Assembly: GCA_036655975.1 (NCBI GenBank)
Contig: JAVVPD010000002.1
Span: 1-64,000, forward strand
Length of the DNA: 64,000 nucleotides
Direction: 5' to 3'
Origin: CASQEL01 sp036655975
GTDB lineage: Bacteria > Desulfobacterota > Desulfovibrionia > Desulfovibrionales > Desulfovibrionaceae
The notes under the pieces were generated by a model, which saw only the letters and a program-made list of their open reading frames with translations, was not told the origin of the DNA and made no database searches. Numbering within the stretch: the first letter of the stretch is position 1; each line of letters opens with the position of its first letter. The position numbers were made by a program, and so were the translations under genes. Below, piece after piece: positions 27,864-36,492 of the stretch.

Positions 27864-28981
27864 ATAATTGTGATCACCGCTGTGGCGATAATAATAAAAA
27901 CAATAGAATTCACCACAGCTGCCGTGGTTGCCATGCCCACCGCCGCAGCACTCCGTCCGCAACGCATACCTTGATAACAGCCCACCAGCGCGATAATGAT
28001 GCCGAAGACCGTGCCGTACACAAGTCCAATGATAATATGTTTATACGGCACCATGTCCATGGTGGCGGTGAGATATTCGAGGGGGTGCAAGCCCAGCATG
28101 AATACGCCCACCAGAAAGCCCCCCACGACACCCATAAGGTCAGCGTACAAGGTGAGCAGGGGAATCATGGCGGTCAGGGCCAGCAAGCGGGGGAGCACCA
28201 GAAAATCGGTGGGAGAAAATGAAAAGGTCGCTAAGGCGTCGACTTCTTCGTTGACCTGCATCGTGCCGATGAGTGCGGCATAGGAGGCCCCCATACGTCC
28301 GGCCATGACCACCCCCACCATAATGGCCCCCATAACCCGCAGCATGCCAATACCCACAAGGCCCGCTACATAAATCTGCGCGCCAAACTGGGTTAATTGC
28401 ACTGCGCCCACAAAAGCCAGAATAAGCCCGAATAATAAGCTGGTGATGGAAATAATGGGCAAAGAATTAACGCCGCAATCCTGCATGGCGGCGAACACAT
28501 CGCGCATACGCATGTCGGCTTTTCCCTGGAACAAGCGTCCCAAAGAAATAGTCACTTCTCCCAGAAAAGTCAGCGCGTTATTGAAGGCAAGGGGAATGCC
28601 CAGACATGAGGCACCGATGGAGGCCAAGACCCCCTCTTTTTGGGTGCTGCGGGCAGAACCCGCCTGCGGGGGCACGGCAAAGGCCAGCACGAGTAATTGG
28701 CGTAAACCTTCAGGCAGGGCGCTATCGTCTACAGGAATATTACGGGTTTTCGCCGCTTGCACGGCGCGCACCAGAAAAACCAGAACACTTGTGTCCCAAG
28801 ATTCTAGGTTTTCAGCTTGTAAACACAGGCTCCGAGTCTGGGGGTTGTCAATGCCCGCCATGAGCGCGTCAGCATTGGCAATGCTGTTGTTCATATTCCA
28901 AGTGCCCGACACAATAAGGGTATAGGCATGGGCGTTTTGAAGGGCGCGGGCCTGCGGTGTGGGGGGAGAGGCTTGGGGCAC
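27842..28981 (-). CDS. mlaE: MlaE-type permease with fused STAS-like N-terminal domain
   Basis: A 379-residue protein. Residues 115-379 form the MlaE/YrbE permease with about five helices (GEVTISLGRLF, SLLFGLILAFVGAVQL, GRMGASYAALIGTM with the conserved E in VNEEVDAL). The first 100 residues resemble a STAS domain (SLCLQAENLESWDTSVLVFL). The domain works as MlaB does, so MlaB may be fused here. The start codon is GTG at 28981 with only a weak AGGA upstream. It is the first gene of the Mla operon. Confidence 0.88.
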   Translation of the reverse strand: MPQASPPTPQARALQNAHAYTLIVSGTWNMNNSIANADALMAGIDNPQTRSLCLQAENLESWDTSVLVFLVRAVQAAKTRNIPVDDSALPEGLRQLLVLAFAVPPQAGSARSTQKEGVLASIGASCLGIPLAFNNALTFLGEVTISLGRLFQGKADMRMRDVFAAMQDCGVNSLPIISITSLLFGLILAFVGAVQLTQFGAQIYVAGLVGIGMLRVMGAIMVGVVMAGRMGASYAALIGTMQVNEEVDALATFSFSPTDFLVLPRLLALTAMIPLLTLYADLMGVVGGFLVGVFMLGLHPLEYLTATMDMVPYKHIIIGLVYGTVFGIIIALVGCYQGMRCGRSAAAVGMATTAAVVNSIVFIIIATAVITIICNTLKI

Positions 28982-29160
28982 GAGAGTCAGATCCTACTTT
29001 TTATGATAGTGTACTCTGAATAGAGTGGCACTATGCTCTATTTGTTTTGTTAAAGCAAGAAATATTAGAAAAGTAGGGTAGTGCTCACCTAGGGGATGGG
29101 GAGAAATAGAGGTCGGAGGGGGGAACCATTCCCCCCTCCTTAGGAGTATAGAGTAAGGCC
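28982..29160. promoter_or_regulatory. Upstream region of the Mla operon
   Basis: It contains an AATAGAG/CTCTATT inverted repeat with a 10-base gap (about 29017-29043) that partly overlaps an ACTCT/AGAGT repeat, an operator-like arrangement. A weak minus-strand TATCAT could be the -10. A hairpin at 29115-29139 closes the aldehyde dehydrogenase operon. Confidence 0.35.
29115..29139. terminator. Hairpin downstream of the aldehyde dehydrogenase operon
   Basis: Perfect 11-bp GC-rich stem (GGAGGGGGGAA with TTCCCCCCTCC) and a CCA loop, about 130 bases after the minus-strand operon's last stop. No clear T tract is present on the minus strand. Confidence 0.5.
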
Positions 29161-29270
29161 TAGAGCAATGCTCTGGCGACGAGAAGCGTCGCCCGCCCCT
29201 TAGGCCTAGGCGAAATGTACTTTCGCCGTAAAGCGCCGGAGGGAGCGTCTGGAATCACAAAGGCTTTAGG
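29161..29270 (+). repeat. Dispersed intergenic repeat, copy B
   Basis: Same element as at 15402 (inverted) and 51147 (direct). Its right edge reaches into the aldehyde dehydrogenase stop codon: the TAA at 29266-29268 is part of the shared CTAAAGC-type border. Confidence 0.85.
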
Positions 29271-30795
29271 AGGCTACACAGGAACGGACAGCGCTGGATT
29301 TGGCGCCGGTTTCAACCTGTGTTTTGGGAGCAACAGTGCGTACGGTAACAACTTTATCTTGGGTGAAGAAGTCGATCCCGCACTTGCCCTGCACTTTGTT
29401 GGTGCCGAGCAAGGAACCTTTAATACCACCGAAGGGTGCGTAGGGGTGCGGCGCACACACGCCCACATTCACGCCCACCATGCCCACATCAGCTTCGCGA
29501 CCGAAGGCTTCAGCATAGTGGAGGCTTTGGGTAAAGATGCATGCGCCGTTGCCGAATTCCGAAGCGCGGATAAGATTCAGCGCGTCGTCCATGTCTGCCA
29601 CCTTGATGGTCGCCACGAGGGGGCCAAAGACTTCAGTGGTAAACAAGGGGTTACACGGTGTCACGTCCTTGATGATCGTGGGGCCGACAAAAAAGCCGTT
29701 TTTATTTTTTGCGGGCAATGCGGGGTTGCGCCCGTCAAGGATCAATTCGCATTTGCCATGCTGCAAGGCGATATCCACGTATTTTGCGATATTATCTGCG
29801 GCATCGCGGGAAATCAGCGGCCCCATGTAGACATCAGGATCAAAAGCGTCCCCGATTTTTACTGTTTTGGAGGCTTCCAAGATGCGTTCGATAACCGTGT
29901 CATAAATTTCGGGCACGGCGGCAACAATGGAACCTGCCAAACAGCGCTGCCCCGCAGAACCGTAGCAGGAATTCAAGAAGTTGTTGATAAACACATCCAT
30001 ATTGGCGTCTTCCATAACAACCAACATGTTTTTGGCCCCGCCCAGCAGCATGGAGCGTTTGGCCCCTCGGGCGCAGCCTTCTGCCATCTTTTTGGCGGTG
30101 GGGGTGGAGCCTACCAAGCAAACGCCCGCCATGCGGTGATCTTCGTACCACGTACCGGGAATGGAGCGGTCACCGTGGATAACGTTAACCACACCTGCGG
30201 GCAAGTTCACTTCCATAAAGATTTCACACATTAATTGCATGAAATAGGGGGACTGGGTTGAAGGTTTGTAGATAAAGGTGTTCCCTGCGGCAATGGCGAA
30301 GGGAATAAACCAGCCAAACACCAGTGCGGGAAAGTTAAAGGGCGCTACGCCGCCAAAAACACCCAAGGCTTGCTTGGTGACTTTGACGGAAATATTGGAG
30401 GCGATATGTTCAAGGGTATCGCCCTGAATCAGCGAGGGAGTGGTGCAGGCCATTTCAAGAATTTCGATAACCCTTTGCACTTCGCCTCGGGCTTCAGAAA
30501 TATGTTTTGCCTGATCATAGGTGATAGCCTGAGCCAGTTTTTCTACATCACGAACCATACAGCCGTGTATTTTATGTATAAAAGCTACACGTTTACCGAT
30601 GGAAGTATTGTGCCATGCGGCGTAGGCTTGGTGAGCTGTAGCAATGGCCGCTTCGGCTGTGGCGGCTCCCGACATGGGGACTTCGCCAATTTTTTCGCCT
30701 GTAGAGGGATTATATAAGGGCTTGGTGGGCGCGCCCTTTTCTTCTTGCCATTGACCGTTGATGAAGTTTTTGATGGTGATATAAGGAAAATCCAT
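29266..30795 (-). CDS. CoA-acylating aldehyde dehydrogenase, MmsA type
   Basis: A 509-residue aldehyde dehydrogenase closest in motifs to methylmalonate-semialdehyde dehydrogenases. Asn154 (APFNFP) and the nucleophile Cys285 (AGQRCLAGS) are present. The general-base Glu of non-acylating enzymes is missing (LLGGAKN instead of ELGGKN), which fits use of CoA as acceptor. Substrates known for the family are malonate and methylmalonate semialdehydes, so acetaldehyde from IslA is only a hypothesis. GGAGG precedes the ATG. It follows an alcohol dehydrogenase and an MHS carrier in the same operon. The last codon and stop lie at the edge of a repeat. Confidence 0.88.
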   Translation of the reverse strand: MDFPYITIKNFINGQWQEEKGAPTKPLYNPSTGEKIGEVPMSGAATAEAAIATAHQAYAAWHNTSIGKRVAFIHKIHGCMVRDVEKLAQAITYDQAKHISEARGEVQRVIEILEMACTTPSLIQGDTLEHIASNISVKVTKQALGVFGGVAPFNFPALVFGWFIPFAIAAGNTFIYKPSTQSPYFMQLMCEIFMEVNLPAGVVNVIHGDRSIPGTWYEDHRMAGVCLVGSTPTAKKMAEGCARGAKRSMLLGGAKNMLVVMEDANMDVFINNFLNSCYGSAGQRCLAGSIVAAVPEIYDTVIERILEASKTVKIGDAFDPDVYMGPLISRDAADNIAKYVDIALQHGKCELILDGRNPALPAKNKNGFFVGPTIIKDVTPCNPLFTTEVFGPLVATIKVADMDDALNLIRASEFGNGACIFTQSLHYAEAFGREADVGMVGVNVGVCAPHPYAPFGGIKGSLLGTNKVQGKCGIDFFTQDKVVTVRTVAPKTQVETGAKSSAVRSCVAS

Positions 30796-30834
30796 GTTGT
30801 CCTCCGAGGGTAAAACGTTTTTTACTGTATTTTT

Positions 30835-32226
30835 TTACTGCACTGTATACGAGTCACAATAGCCGCTGTTTTTCAAACGTGTCATCCACACCGTGCATAG
30901 GCCACTCATGATGCCGATGCCGCAGATAAACCAGCACAGATACCACGGGTCACCGCCATTGGCTGCTACCAAGAAGGTTGCGAGCATGGGCGCACAACCC
31001 GCCGTAGGAATACCGGAGACTTGATAGACAAAGGACATGGCAGAGTAGCGTATGGACGGCTCAAAACTGTCCGCAAACATGCTGGACATAATCCCGAATA
31101 TTCCCGAGTAGATAACCCCAAAGGTTAGTCCCAGTGCGAGCACCGCAAGAATGAAACTGTCGGCATGGTAGCGGAATATCCAAAAGGCAAAAAAGGAAGC
31201 ACCTGCCAGAATAAAGGAATTTATTCCGAAGATGGTAGTTTTTCCGACTTTATCGGCTAATAAGCCCCAAAGAGGCATACAAATACCCATAAACAACGAG
31301 GCTACGGTCACCACCATTAGGGCTGTGGAGCGTGGCATGCCGTGCGTTGTGAGAAAGCTCAATGAATAGACGCTGAACACCGCAAAAGCCACACCGTCAA
31401 TACAACGTGCGCCCATGCAGGCCACCATCATTTTGGGATAGCGTTTAAAGGCGAGCATGAGTGGTGATTTTACTTCGGCATTCTTAGCTTTGACTTCTGC
31501 AAAATCTTTTGTTTCGCTGACTTTATTCCGAATATAGTTGCCGACGAACAAAAGCACGAAGCTTGAAATAAAGGCAGAACGCCACCCCCACGTCATGAAG
31601 GCTTCTTCAGATAAGAAAATCGACAGAAAACCGATGACACCAGAGGCGAGCAAAAGCCCAACCGCCAAGCCTACTTGCGGCAGTGTTCCGTAAAAGGCTC
31701 TTTTATGACGGGGTGCGGATTCAACCGACATCAGGATGGCTCCACCCCATTCGCCGCCAAGACCGATTCCTTGCAAAAGACGGCATAAAATGAGCAGAAT
31801 AGGTGCCCAAATACCAATTTGTGCGGCAGTCGGCACACAGCCAATAGCCGTGGTACCGATCCCCATGATCCAGAGGGTCAGAATGAGCATTTTTTTGCGG
31901 CCCAATTTGTCGCCGAAATGCCCAAAGACAATTCCGCCAAAGGCGCGCCCCACATAGCCCACCGCAAAGGTGGCGTAGGAAAGGATGGTGGCGACAACCG
32001 GCTCAAAGCCGGGAAAATAAAGCCGCCCAAAAACGAGTCCGGCAACGGCGCCGTAGAGGAAAAAGTCATACCATTCAAGTGTGGCCCCTACAAAGGATGA
32101 AAGAAGCGCACGTTTAAGATTAAGGGCTTCTGCTGCTTTGGTCGTTTCACAGGAAGGGCCGTCAAGAGGAGAAAGAGCTTCAGGTGTAATCTCACAATGA
32201 CGAATGACGGCAGCTGTTTGGGTCAT
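30835..32226 (-). CDS. MFS transporter, MHS type (second copy)
   Basis: A 463-residue, 12-helix carrier related to the one at 22971. It has the same hallmarks (ATLEWYDFFLYG; GHFGDKLGRKKMLILT). An N-terminal extension of about 38 residues is cytosolic. GGAGA precedes the ATG. It sits between the iron-type alcohol dehydrogenase (45 bases upstream) and the MmsA-type dehydrogenase (39 bases downstream), so it probably imports the substrate of these enzymes, such as a short hydroxy acid or alcohol sulfonate. No direct evidence of substrate. Confidence 0.88.
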   Translation of the reverse strand: MTQTAAVIRHCEITPEALSPLDGPSCETTKAAEALNLKRALLSSFVGATLEWYDFFLYGAVAGLVFGRLYFPGFEPVVATILSYATFAVGYVGRAFGGIVFGHFGDKLGRKKMLILTLWIMGIGTTAIGCVPTAAQIGIWAPILLILCRLLQGIGLGGEWGGAILMSVESAPRHKRAFYGTLPQVGLAVGLLLASGVIGFLSIFLSEEAFMTWGWRSAFISSFVLLFVGNYIRNKVSETKDFAEVKAKNAEVKSPLMLAFKRYPKMMVACMGARCIDGVAFAVFSVYSLSFLTTHGMPRSTALMVVTVASLFMGICMPLWGLLADKVGKTTIFGINSFILAGASFFAFWIFRYHADSFILAVLALGLTFGVIYSGIFGIMSSMFADSFEPSIRYSAMSFVYQVSGIPTAGCAPMLATFLVAANGGDPWYLCWFICGIGIMSGLCTVWMTRLKNSGYCDSYTVQ

Positions 32227-32271
32227 AGAAATCTCCGGTCTTAGTGAAGGGTGAGTTGGCCAGAATGTTTT

Positions 32272-33423
32272 TTAAAAAAAGGCATTCAGTAATGCTTCCA
32301 GATCTTTTGCCGTGCCCTTACGCGGGTTGCCGTCCATAAGGCGCTTGGTGGCGGCTGCGAGTTTGGCGATAATGGGCAATTCCTCAAGGGTGATGCCGTG
32401 GGCTTTGAGCCCGGGGGTGATGTGCAGATCCTGCATGAGGTTTATGAAGCCTTGCGAAGCGCTTTTTGCTTTTTCTAGGGTCGAGGCTTGGGCGGGGGCG
32501 CTTCCCAAAATTTCGGCGATCAGCGCGTATTTTTCCGGAACAGCTATGGCGTTGAAGGACATACCCATGGGGGCACAGGCGGCCATAAGCAGGCCGTGGG
32601 GCAGGTGATGTTGTGCGGGCACGGCCATGCCCACCGCATGGATGATACCGTTTTGGGTATTGGAGAAGCCCATACCGCTGAGGGCTGCGCCGTAGAGCAT
32701 CTGCGCGCGGGCTTCTCGGTTTCCACCGTTGGCGTAGGCTTGGCGAATATTGTTTGCCAGCATCCGCATGGATTGGATGTTGAGGGCGTCCGTAAAGGGC
32801 GTGGAATTCACATTAACAAAGGATTCCATCGCGTGCACGAGCGCGTCTAAACCGGTGATAGCCGTATAATACGGGGGAAGCCCCAGTGTGAGGTCAGGGT
32901 CGAGCAACACGGTTTTGGCGTACAGATAATCGCTTACCGTACCTTGCTTAGAATTGGTGATGGGGTCATTGAGCACAGAGTTGGAGCTCATTTCACTGCC
33001 CGTGCCCGCCGTGGTGGGAATCATAATGGTGGGCAGACAGGGCGAAGGAACCTTGTGCAGGCCAAAATAGCGATTCATGGGGCCTTCATGGATGGCGAGC
33101 AAGGCTGTAGCTTTGGCGGTATCTAAAGCGCTGCCACCACCGAGGCCGATGAGCAAGTCTGCCTGAGCGCTTTTGACAAAGGCTGCCGCGCGTTCAATGG
33201 AGGCGGGGGTGGGGTCTAGTTCAACATCGGCGTATAATTTTGCAGTAATGCCCGCTTGTTCTAAATTTTGCAATAATGGTTCATGTATTTTGTGTTCTAT
33301 AAGGCCTTTGTCGGTAATAAGTACAACACTTTTGCATCCCAATCTGGAAACTTCTTCCCCAATTTGTGTCGCAACACCATGCCCATAAACAACTCTATTA
33401 ACTGTTTGAAAATTGTAATACAT
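32272..33423 (-). CDS. Iron-dependent (type III) alcohol dehydrogenase
   Basis: A 383-residue group III alcohol dehydrogenase. The NAD-binding GGGSALDTAKA (about 97-107) and the metal-site histidines in DALVHAMESFV and HAVGMAVPAQHHLPHG are present. Related enzymes include sulfoacetaldehyde reductase (SarD) of taurine-respiring Bilophila, 1,3-propanediol and lactaldehyde dehydrogenases. No taurine:pyruvate aminotransferase is in the window, so a SarD role is unproven. AAAGGA precedes the ATG at 33423; an in-frame upstream start is rejected. It is first in a three-gene operon. Confidence 0.88.
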   Translation of the reverse strand: MYYNFQTVNRVVYGHGVATQIGEEVSRLGCKSVVLITDKGLIEHKIHEPLLQNLEQAGITAKLYADVELDPTPASIERAAAFVKSAQADLLIGLGGGSALDTAKATALLAIHEGPMNRYFGLHKVPSPCLPTIMIPTTAGTGSEMSSNSVLNDPITNSKQGTVSDYLYAKTVLLDPDLTLGLPPYYTAITGLDALVHAMESFVNVNSTPFTDALNIQSMRMLANNIRQAYANGGNREARAQMLYGAALSGMGFSNTQNGIIHAVGMAVPAQHHLPHGLLMAACAPMGMSFNAIAVPEKYALIAEILGSAPAQASTLEKAKSASQGFINLMQDLHITPGLKAHGITLEELPIIAKLAAATKRLMDGNPRKGTAKDLEALLNAFF

Positions 33424-33657
33424 GAAAATATCCTTTCCAACATAGATGATAGTTGGGGTAATGATGATAAAAATATAGAAAATGTCACTACAGCGCCAAA
33501 CCATATATGTACTACCGGTATATACAATATTTTTGGTGTGGCAAAAATACTTAGTGCTTGGTATTAGTCTATGCAGTTTTTGTTTTGTAGATGATATCGC
33601 AAATGCTACATAGTGAAAATATTATGAAAATTATTCCCATTCCCGCCTGATGAACAT
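33424..33657. promoter_or_regulatory. Promoter region of the alcohol dehydrogenase operon
   Basis: AT-rich region between the Rrf2 gene's terminator and the alcohol dehydrogenase. On the minus strand, TTGCCA (about 33537-33542), 16 bases and TATACC (about 33515-33520) form a moderate promoter. A near-palindrome around 33592-33607 (GATATCGCAAAT...) resembles the 21.5-kb activator sites but lacks two central bases. No gene is visible. Confidence 0.35.
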
Positions 33658-33701
33658 AAAAAAAGCGCACATCCACACCGGCTAAGGGGGTGGATGTGCG
33701 C
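33658..33701 (-). terminator. Terminator of the metA-rrf2 operon
   Basis: On the minus strand a perfect 12-bp stem (GCGCACATCCAC with GTGGATGTGCGC) is followed by seven T. It is the clearest minus-strand terminator in the window. Confidence 0.85.
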
Positions 33702-33759
33702 GTAAGGGTTAAAGTCCGCTAGGCGATAGGGAACTGTCGTGCGTATTTAATTATATGAT

Positions 33760-34173
33760 TTATTTACAATTATAGGTATGTATAAGCTGCTCTAAGGTCA
33801 TCCCCTGCAAAAAAGACCGCATGTGCGCGTCAAGCGCTTGCCAAAAGGGACGGGTGGTGCAGGCACATTGACGCGAACATTTTTTTTCGTCGCTCAGGCA
33901 GGCCACTGGGGCAAGCCCGCCTTCAAGATGGTCGAACACCTGTTCCAGATTAATCTGGGCGGGAGGGCACGACAAGCGATAGCCACCGCCAACGCCCCGC
34001 GTGGTGTGCAATATGTCCATGGGTTTTAAATCACGCACAATTTGCTCTAGATAACCTCTTGAAATACCTTCTTTGTTAGCAACCTCTGCCAATTGAACCA
34101 AATTGTCTACGGGAGCATTGGCAAGGTATACCAAAAAACGCAGGCCGTACCGTGTGCGTGTAGAAAATTTCAT
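33760..34173 (-). CDS. Rrf2-family transcriptional regulator
   Basis: A 137-residue winged-helix regulator (MKFSTRTRYGLRFLVYLA; recognition helix region ISRGYLEQIVRDLKP). A cysteine cluster, CLSDEKKCSRQCAC (about 90-103), sits where IscR and NsrR bind iron-sulfur clusters, but the spacing differs from both. It follows metA by 38 bases. CymR, another Rrf2 member, controls sulfur metabolism in Bacillus, so a link to methionine or cysteine supply is plausible. Confidence 0.9.
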   Translation of the reverse strand: MKFSTRTRYGLRFLVYLANAPVDNLVQLAEVANKEGISRGYLEQIVRDLKPMDILHTTRGVGGGYRLSCPPAQINLEQVFDHLEGGLAPVACLSDEKKCSRQCACTTRPFWQALDAHMRSFLQGMTLEQLIHTYNCK

Positions 34174-34211
34174 GCGTTAATCCTTTTTTGCCGGGTAAAC
34201 CCAGCGCGTTT

Positions 34212-35150
34212 TTAACGGATCGGGGACAGCCGCCCTAATTCGGGGGGCAGGGTAAAGGGGGCCTCTTGGTAGACATAATAATTTAACCAATTAGAATAAA
34301 ATAAATGCGCGTGTGCGCGCCAGCGCATCTGCGGTACAGCCATCGGATTGTTGTGGGGATAATAATTTTCTGGGATGGCGGGCTGCAAGCCGCGCAGGGA
34401 ATCACGCTGGTATTCTCCGGCTAAGGTGTCGCGGTCATATTCCAGATGTCCGGTGACAAAAACTTGGCTTTTATCGCGCGACTCCACAACAGCAAGCCCC
34501 GCCTGTTGAGAATAGCATAATACGGTGAGGCTATCAATTTTTTCGACATCTTCACAGCGCACTTCGGTGTGGCGCGAATGCGGGGCGTAAAAAATATCGT
34601 CAAAGCCCCGAAATAGTGAGCATGAAGGATGCAACACCTTGTGCTCGAACACGCCTGAAATCTTTTTGGGCAAGCGGTATTTGGGCACGGCATAATGGTG
34701 GTACAAGGCCGCTTGTGCCGCCCAGCAAATATATAAGGTGGAATAGACATGGTTTGTTGCGTATTGCATGATGCCTAATAATTCCGGCCAGTAATCAACG
34801 TGCTCAAATTCCAGATGCTCCACGGGCGCGCCGGTGACAATCATGCCGTCAAAGGATGAGTGGCATATTTCGTCAAAGGTTTTGTAAAAGCGCTCTAAGT
34901 GTTGCAAGGGCGTATTTTTAGAGGTGTGCTCCGCTGTACGTAGCAAGGTGACATTGACCTGTAGGGGGGAATTACCGAGAAGCCGTAATAATTGTGTTTC
35001 TGTGGCAATTTTAGTGGGCATCAGGTTAACAATCACAATTTCTAGGGGGCGAATATCCTGATGCACGGCTCTGGCATCGGTCATCACAAAGATATTTTCA
35101 TTTTCTAAAGCTTGGCGGGCGGGTAAGTCGACGGGAATGTTGATGGGCAT
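34212..35150 (-). CDS. metA: Homoserine O-acetyltransferase, MetA family
   Basis: Activates homoserine for methionine synthesis. The 312 residues have the nucleophile Cys142 (YICWAAQAAL), the base His in GHLEYDRDTL and the family start MPINIP. Position 111 is Glu (TGAPVEHLEF). In MetA proteins Glu111 goes with acetyl-CoA and Gly111 with succinyl-CoA, so acetylation is predicted despite the usual succinyltransferase label. A minus-strand promoter lies just upstream. Confidence 0.92.
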   Translation of the reverse strand: MPINIPVDLPARQALENENIFVMTDARAVHQDIRPLEIVIVNLMPTKIATETQLLRLLGNSPLQVNVTLLRTAEHTSKNTPLQHLERFYKTFDEICHSSFDGMIVTGAPVEHLEFEHVDYWPELLGIMQYATNHVYSTLYICWAAQAALYHHYAVPKYRLPKKISGVFEHKVLHPSCSLFRGFDDIFYAPHSRHTEVRCEDVEKIDSLTVLCYSQQAGLAVVESRDKSQVFVTGHLEYDRDTLAGEYQRDSLRGLQPAIPENYYPHNNPMAVPQMRWRAHAHLFYSNWLNYYVYQEAPFTLPPELGRLSPIR

Positions 35151-35180
35151 GTCTGCCTTCCTTTATGCATAAATTTATTT

Positions 35181-35210
35181 AACCTAGTAAAAAGCTAGTG
35201 TTTTTGTCAA
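35181..35210 (-). promoter_or_regulatory. Candidate sigma-70 promoter of metA
   Basis: TTGACA (35205-35210), an 18-base spacer and TAGGTT (35181-35186) on the minus strand. A CTAG...CTAG pair within the spacer could be an operator. Confidence 0.5.
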
Positions 35211-35322
35211 GCGAAATCTTATACTTAGTGTAGGCTTGCTTTTATTTACAAAAAGCGAGAATGTCGCAAAATAAGAATAGTTGCAGTGTTCGACGCTCTG
35301 GCACGAGTAAGGGGAGTCCGCT

Positions 35323-36492
35323 ATGAATATTCATGAATATCAGGCGAAAGAATTACTCAGATCTTATGGTATTCCTGTTCCGCACGGTAGGGTGGCAAGC
35401 AGCCCAGAAGAGGCCCTCGCCGCTGCGCGTATGTTGGCAGGGCCTTTGTGGGTGGTAAAGGCGCAAATCCATGCGGGGGGCCGAGGGGCGAGTGGCGGGG
35501 TGAAATTGTGCTCCAACCCCAATGATGTGGGGCAGAGTGCGGCGGTTATGCTGGGGATGCGTTTGGTTACGCCGCAAACAGGGCCGGAAGGCAAGCTTGT
35601 GCAGAAAGTGTTGGTAGAGCAAGGGGTATCGACGGTGCGCGAAGTGTACGCGGCTGTCACGCTGGACAGAACTTCGGGGCGTTTGGCGGTGGTGTTTTCA
35701 CCGAACGGGGGTATGGATATTGAATCCGTGGCCGTGACAAGTCCCGACCGTATTCGCACTGTCTATGCCGACGCGGCCCACCATGTGTGGCCCTTTCAGG
35801 CGCGGCAATTGGTGCACGGCTGCGGTTTGAGTGCGAAACAAGAGCAATACCTTACAAGCGTACTCTGTACTATGTTGCGTTTGGCTCAGGAAAAAGACGC
35901 GCTGCTCGTGGAAATAAACCCTCTTGCTGTGCTCCCGTCCGGCGAATTTTTGGCCTTGGATGCTAAAATTCAGGTGGATGATAGCGCTGTCAAACGCCAA
36001 ATTTCGGTAGCCGCTATGGAAGACTTTGACGAAGTGCATCCCCTAGAAATGCGCGCCCGGGCGCAAGGGCTCAATTATGTACGCCTTGAAGGTTGTGTGG
36101 GCACCATGGCCAATGGGGCGGGCCTCGCCATGGCAACCATGGACGCGATCAAGCAGGCCGGAGCCTTGCCCGCAAATTTTTTAGATGTGGGCGGCGGTGC
36201 CAAGGAGGAAACCATTGCCAATGGGCTGCAAGTCATGCTTGCGGACGGGCAGGTGCGGGGTATTCTCGTCAATATTTTTGGGGGTATTCTGCGTTGTGAT
36301 GTGGTGGCCCATGGGCTTGCCCGTGCGGCGGAAAAAATACAGATATCCTTACCCATGGTCGTAAGACTTGAAGGCACCAATGTGGAAGCAGGGCGGCGTG
36401 TTTTACAAGAGAGCGCTTTGCCTGTTGTGACAGCTGAGAGCATGGCTGATGCAGCGTGTAAAATTGTGGAACTGACGGAGGTGCGGGCATGA
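35323..36492 (+). CDS. sucC: Succinyl-CoA synthetase beta subunit
   Basis: Nucleotide-binding ATP-grasp subunit that with SucD interconverts succinyl-CoA and succinate with substrate-level phosphorylation. The 389 residues match SucC ([47 protein letters not shown]). Its stop overlaps the sucD start by four bases. In a sulfonate-respiring anaerobe it could regenerate ATP from acyl-CoA, though family enzymes are specific for succinate or malate-like acids. Confidence 0.93.
   Translation: MNIHEYQAKELLRSYGIPVPHGRVASSPEEALAAARMLAGPLWVVKAQIHAGGRGASGGVKLCSNPNDVGQSAAVMLGMRLVTPQTGPEGKLVQKVLVEQGVSTVREVYAAVTLDRTSGRLAVVFSPNGGMDIESVAVTSPDRIRTVYADAAHHVWPFQARQLVHGCGLSAKQEQYLTSVLCTMLRLAQEKDALLVEINPLAVLPSGEFLALDAKIQVDDSAVKRQISVAAMEDFDEVHPLEMRARAQGLNYVRLEGCVGTMANGAGLAMATMDAIKQAGALPANFLDVGGGAKEETIANGLQVMLADGQVRGILVNIFGGILRCDVVAHGLARAAEKIQISLPMVVRLEGTNVEAGRRVLQESALPVVTAESMADAACKIVELTEVRA

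Noticed and set aside
29215..30234. Plus-strand open frame of 339 codons opposite the aldehyde dehydrogenase
   Set aside because: It is the antisense of a well-supported gene and begins inside the dispersed repeat.
33592..33607. Sequence resembling the CGCAAATTTGCG activator site before the alcohol dehydrogenase
   Set aside because: It lacks two central bases and no sigma-54 promoter is found there, so joint control with islA is not claimed.
35258..35272. Half-site AATGTCGCAAAA upstream of sucC
   Set aside because: Only one arm matches; likely chance.
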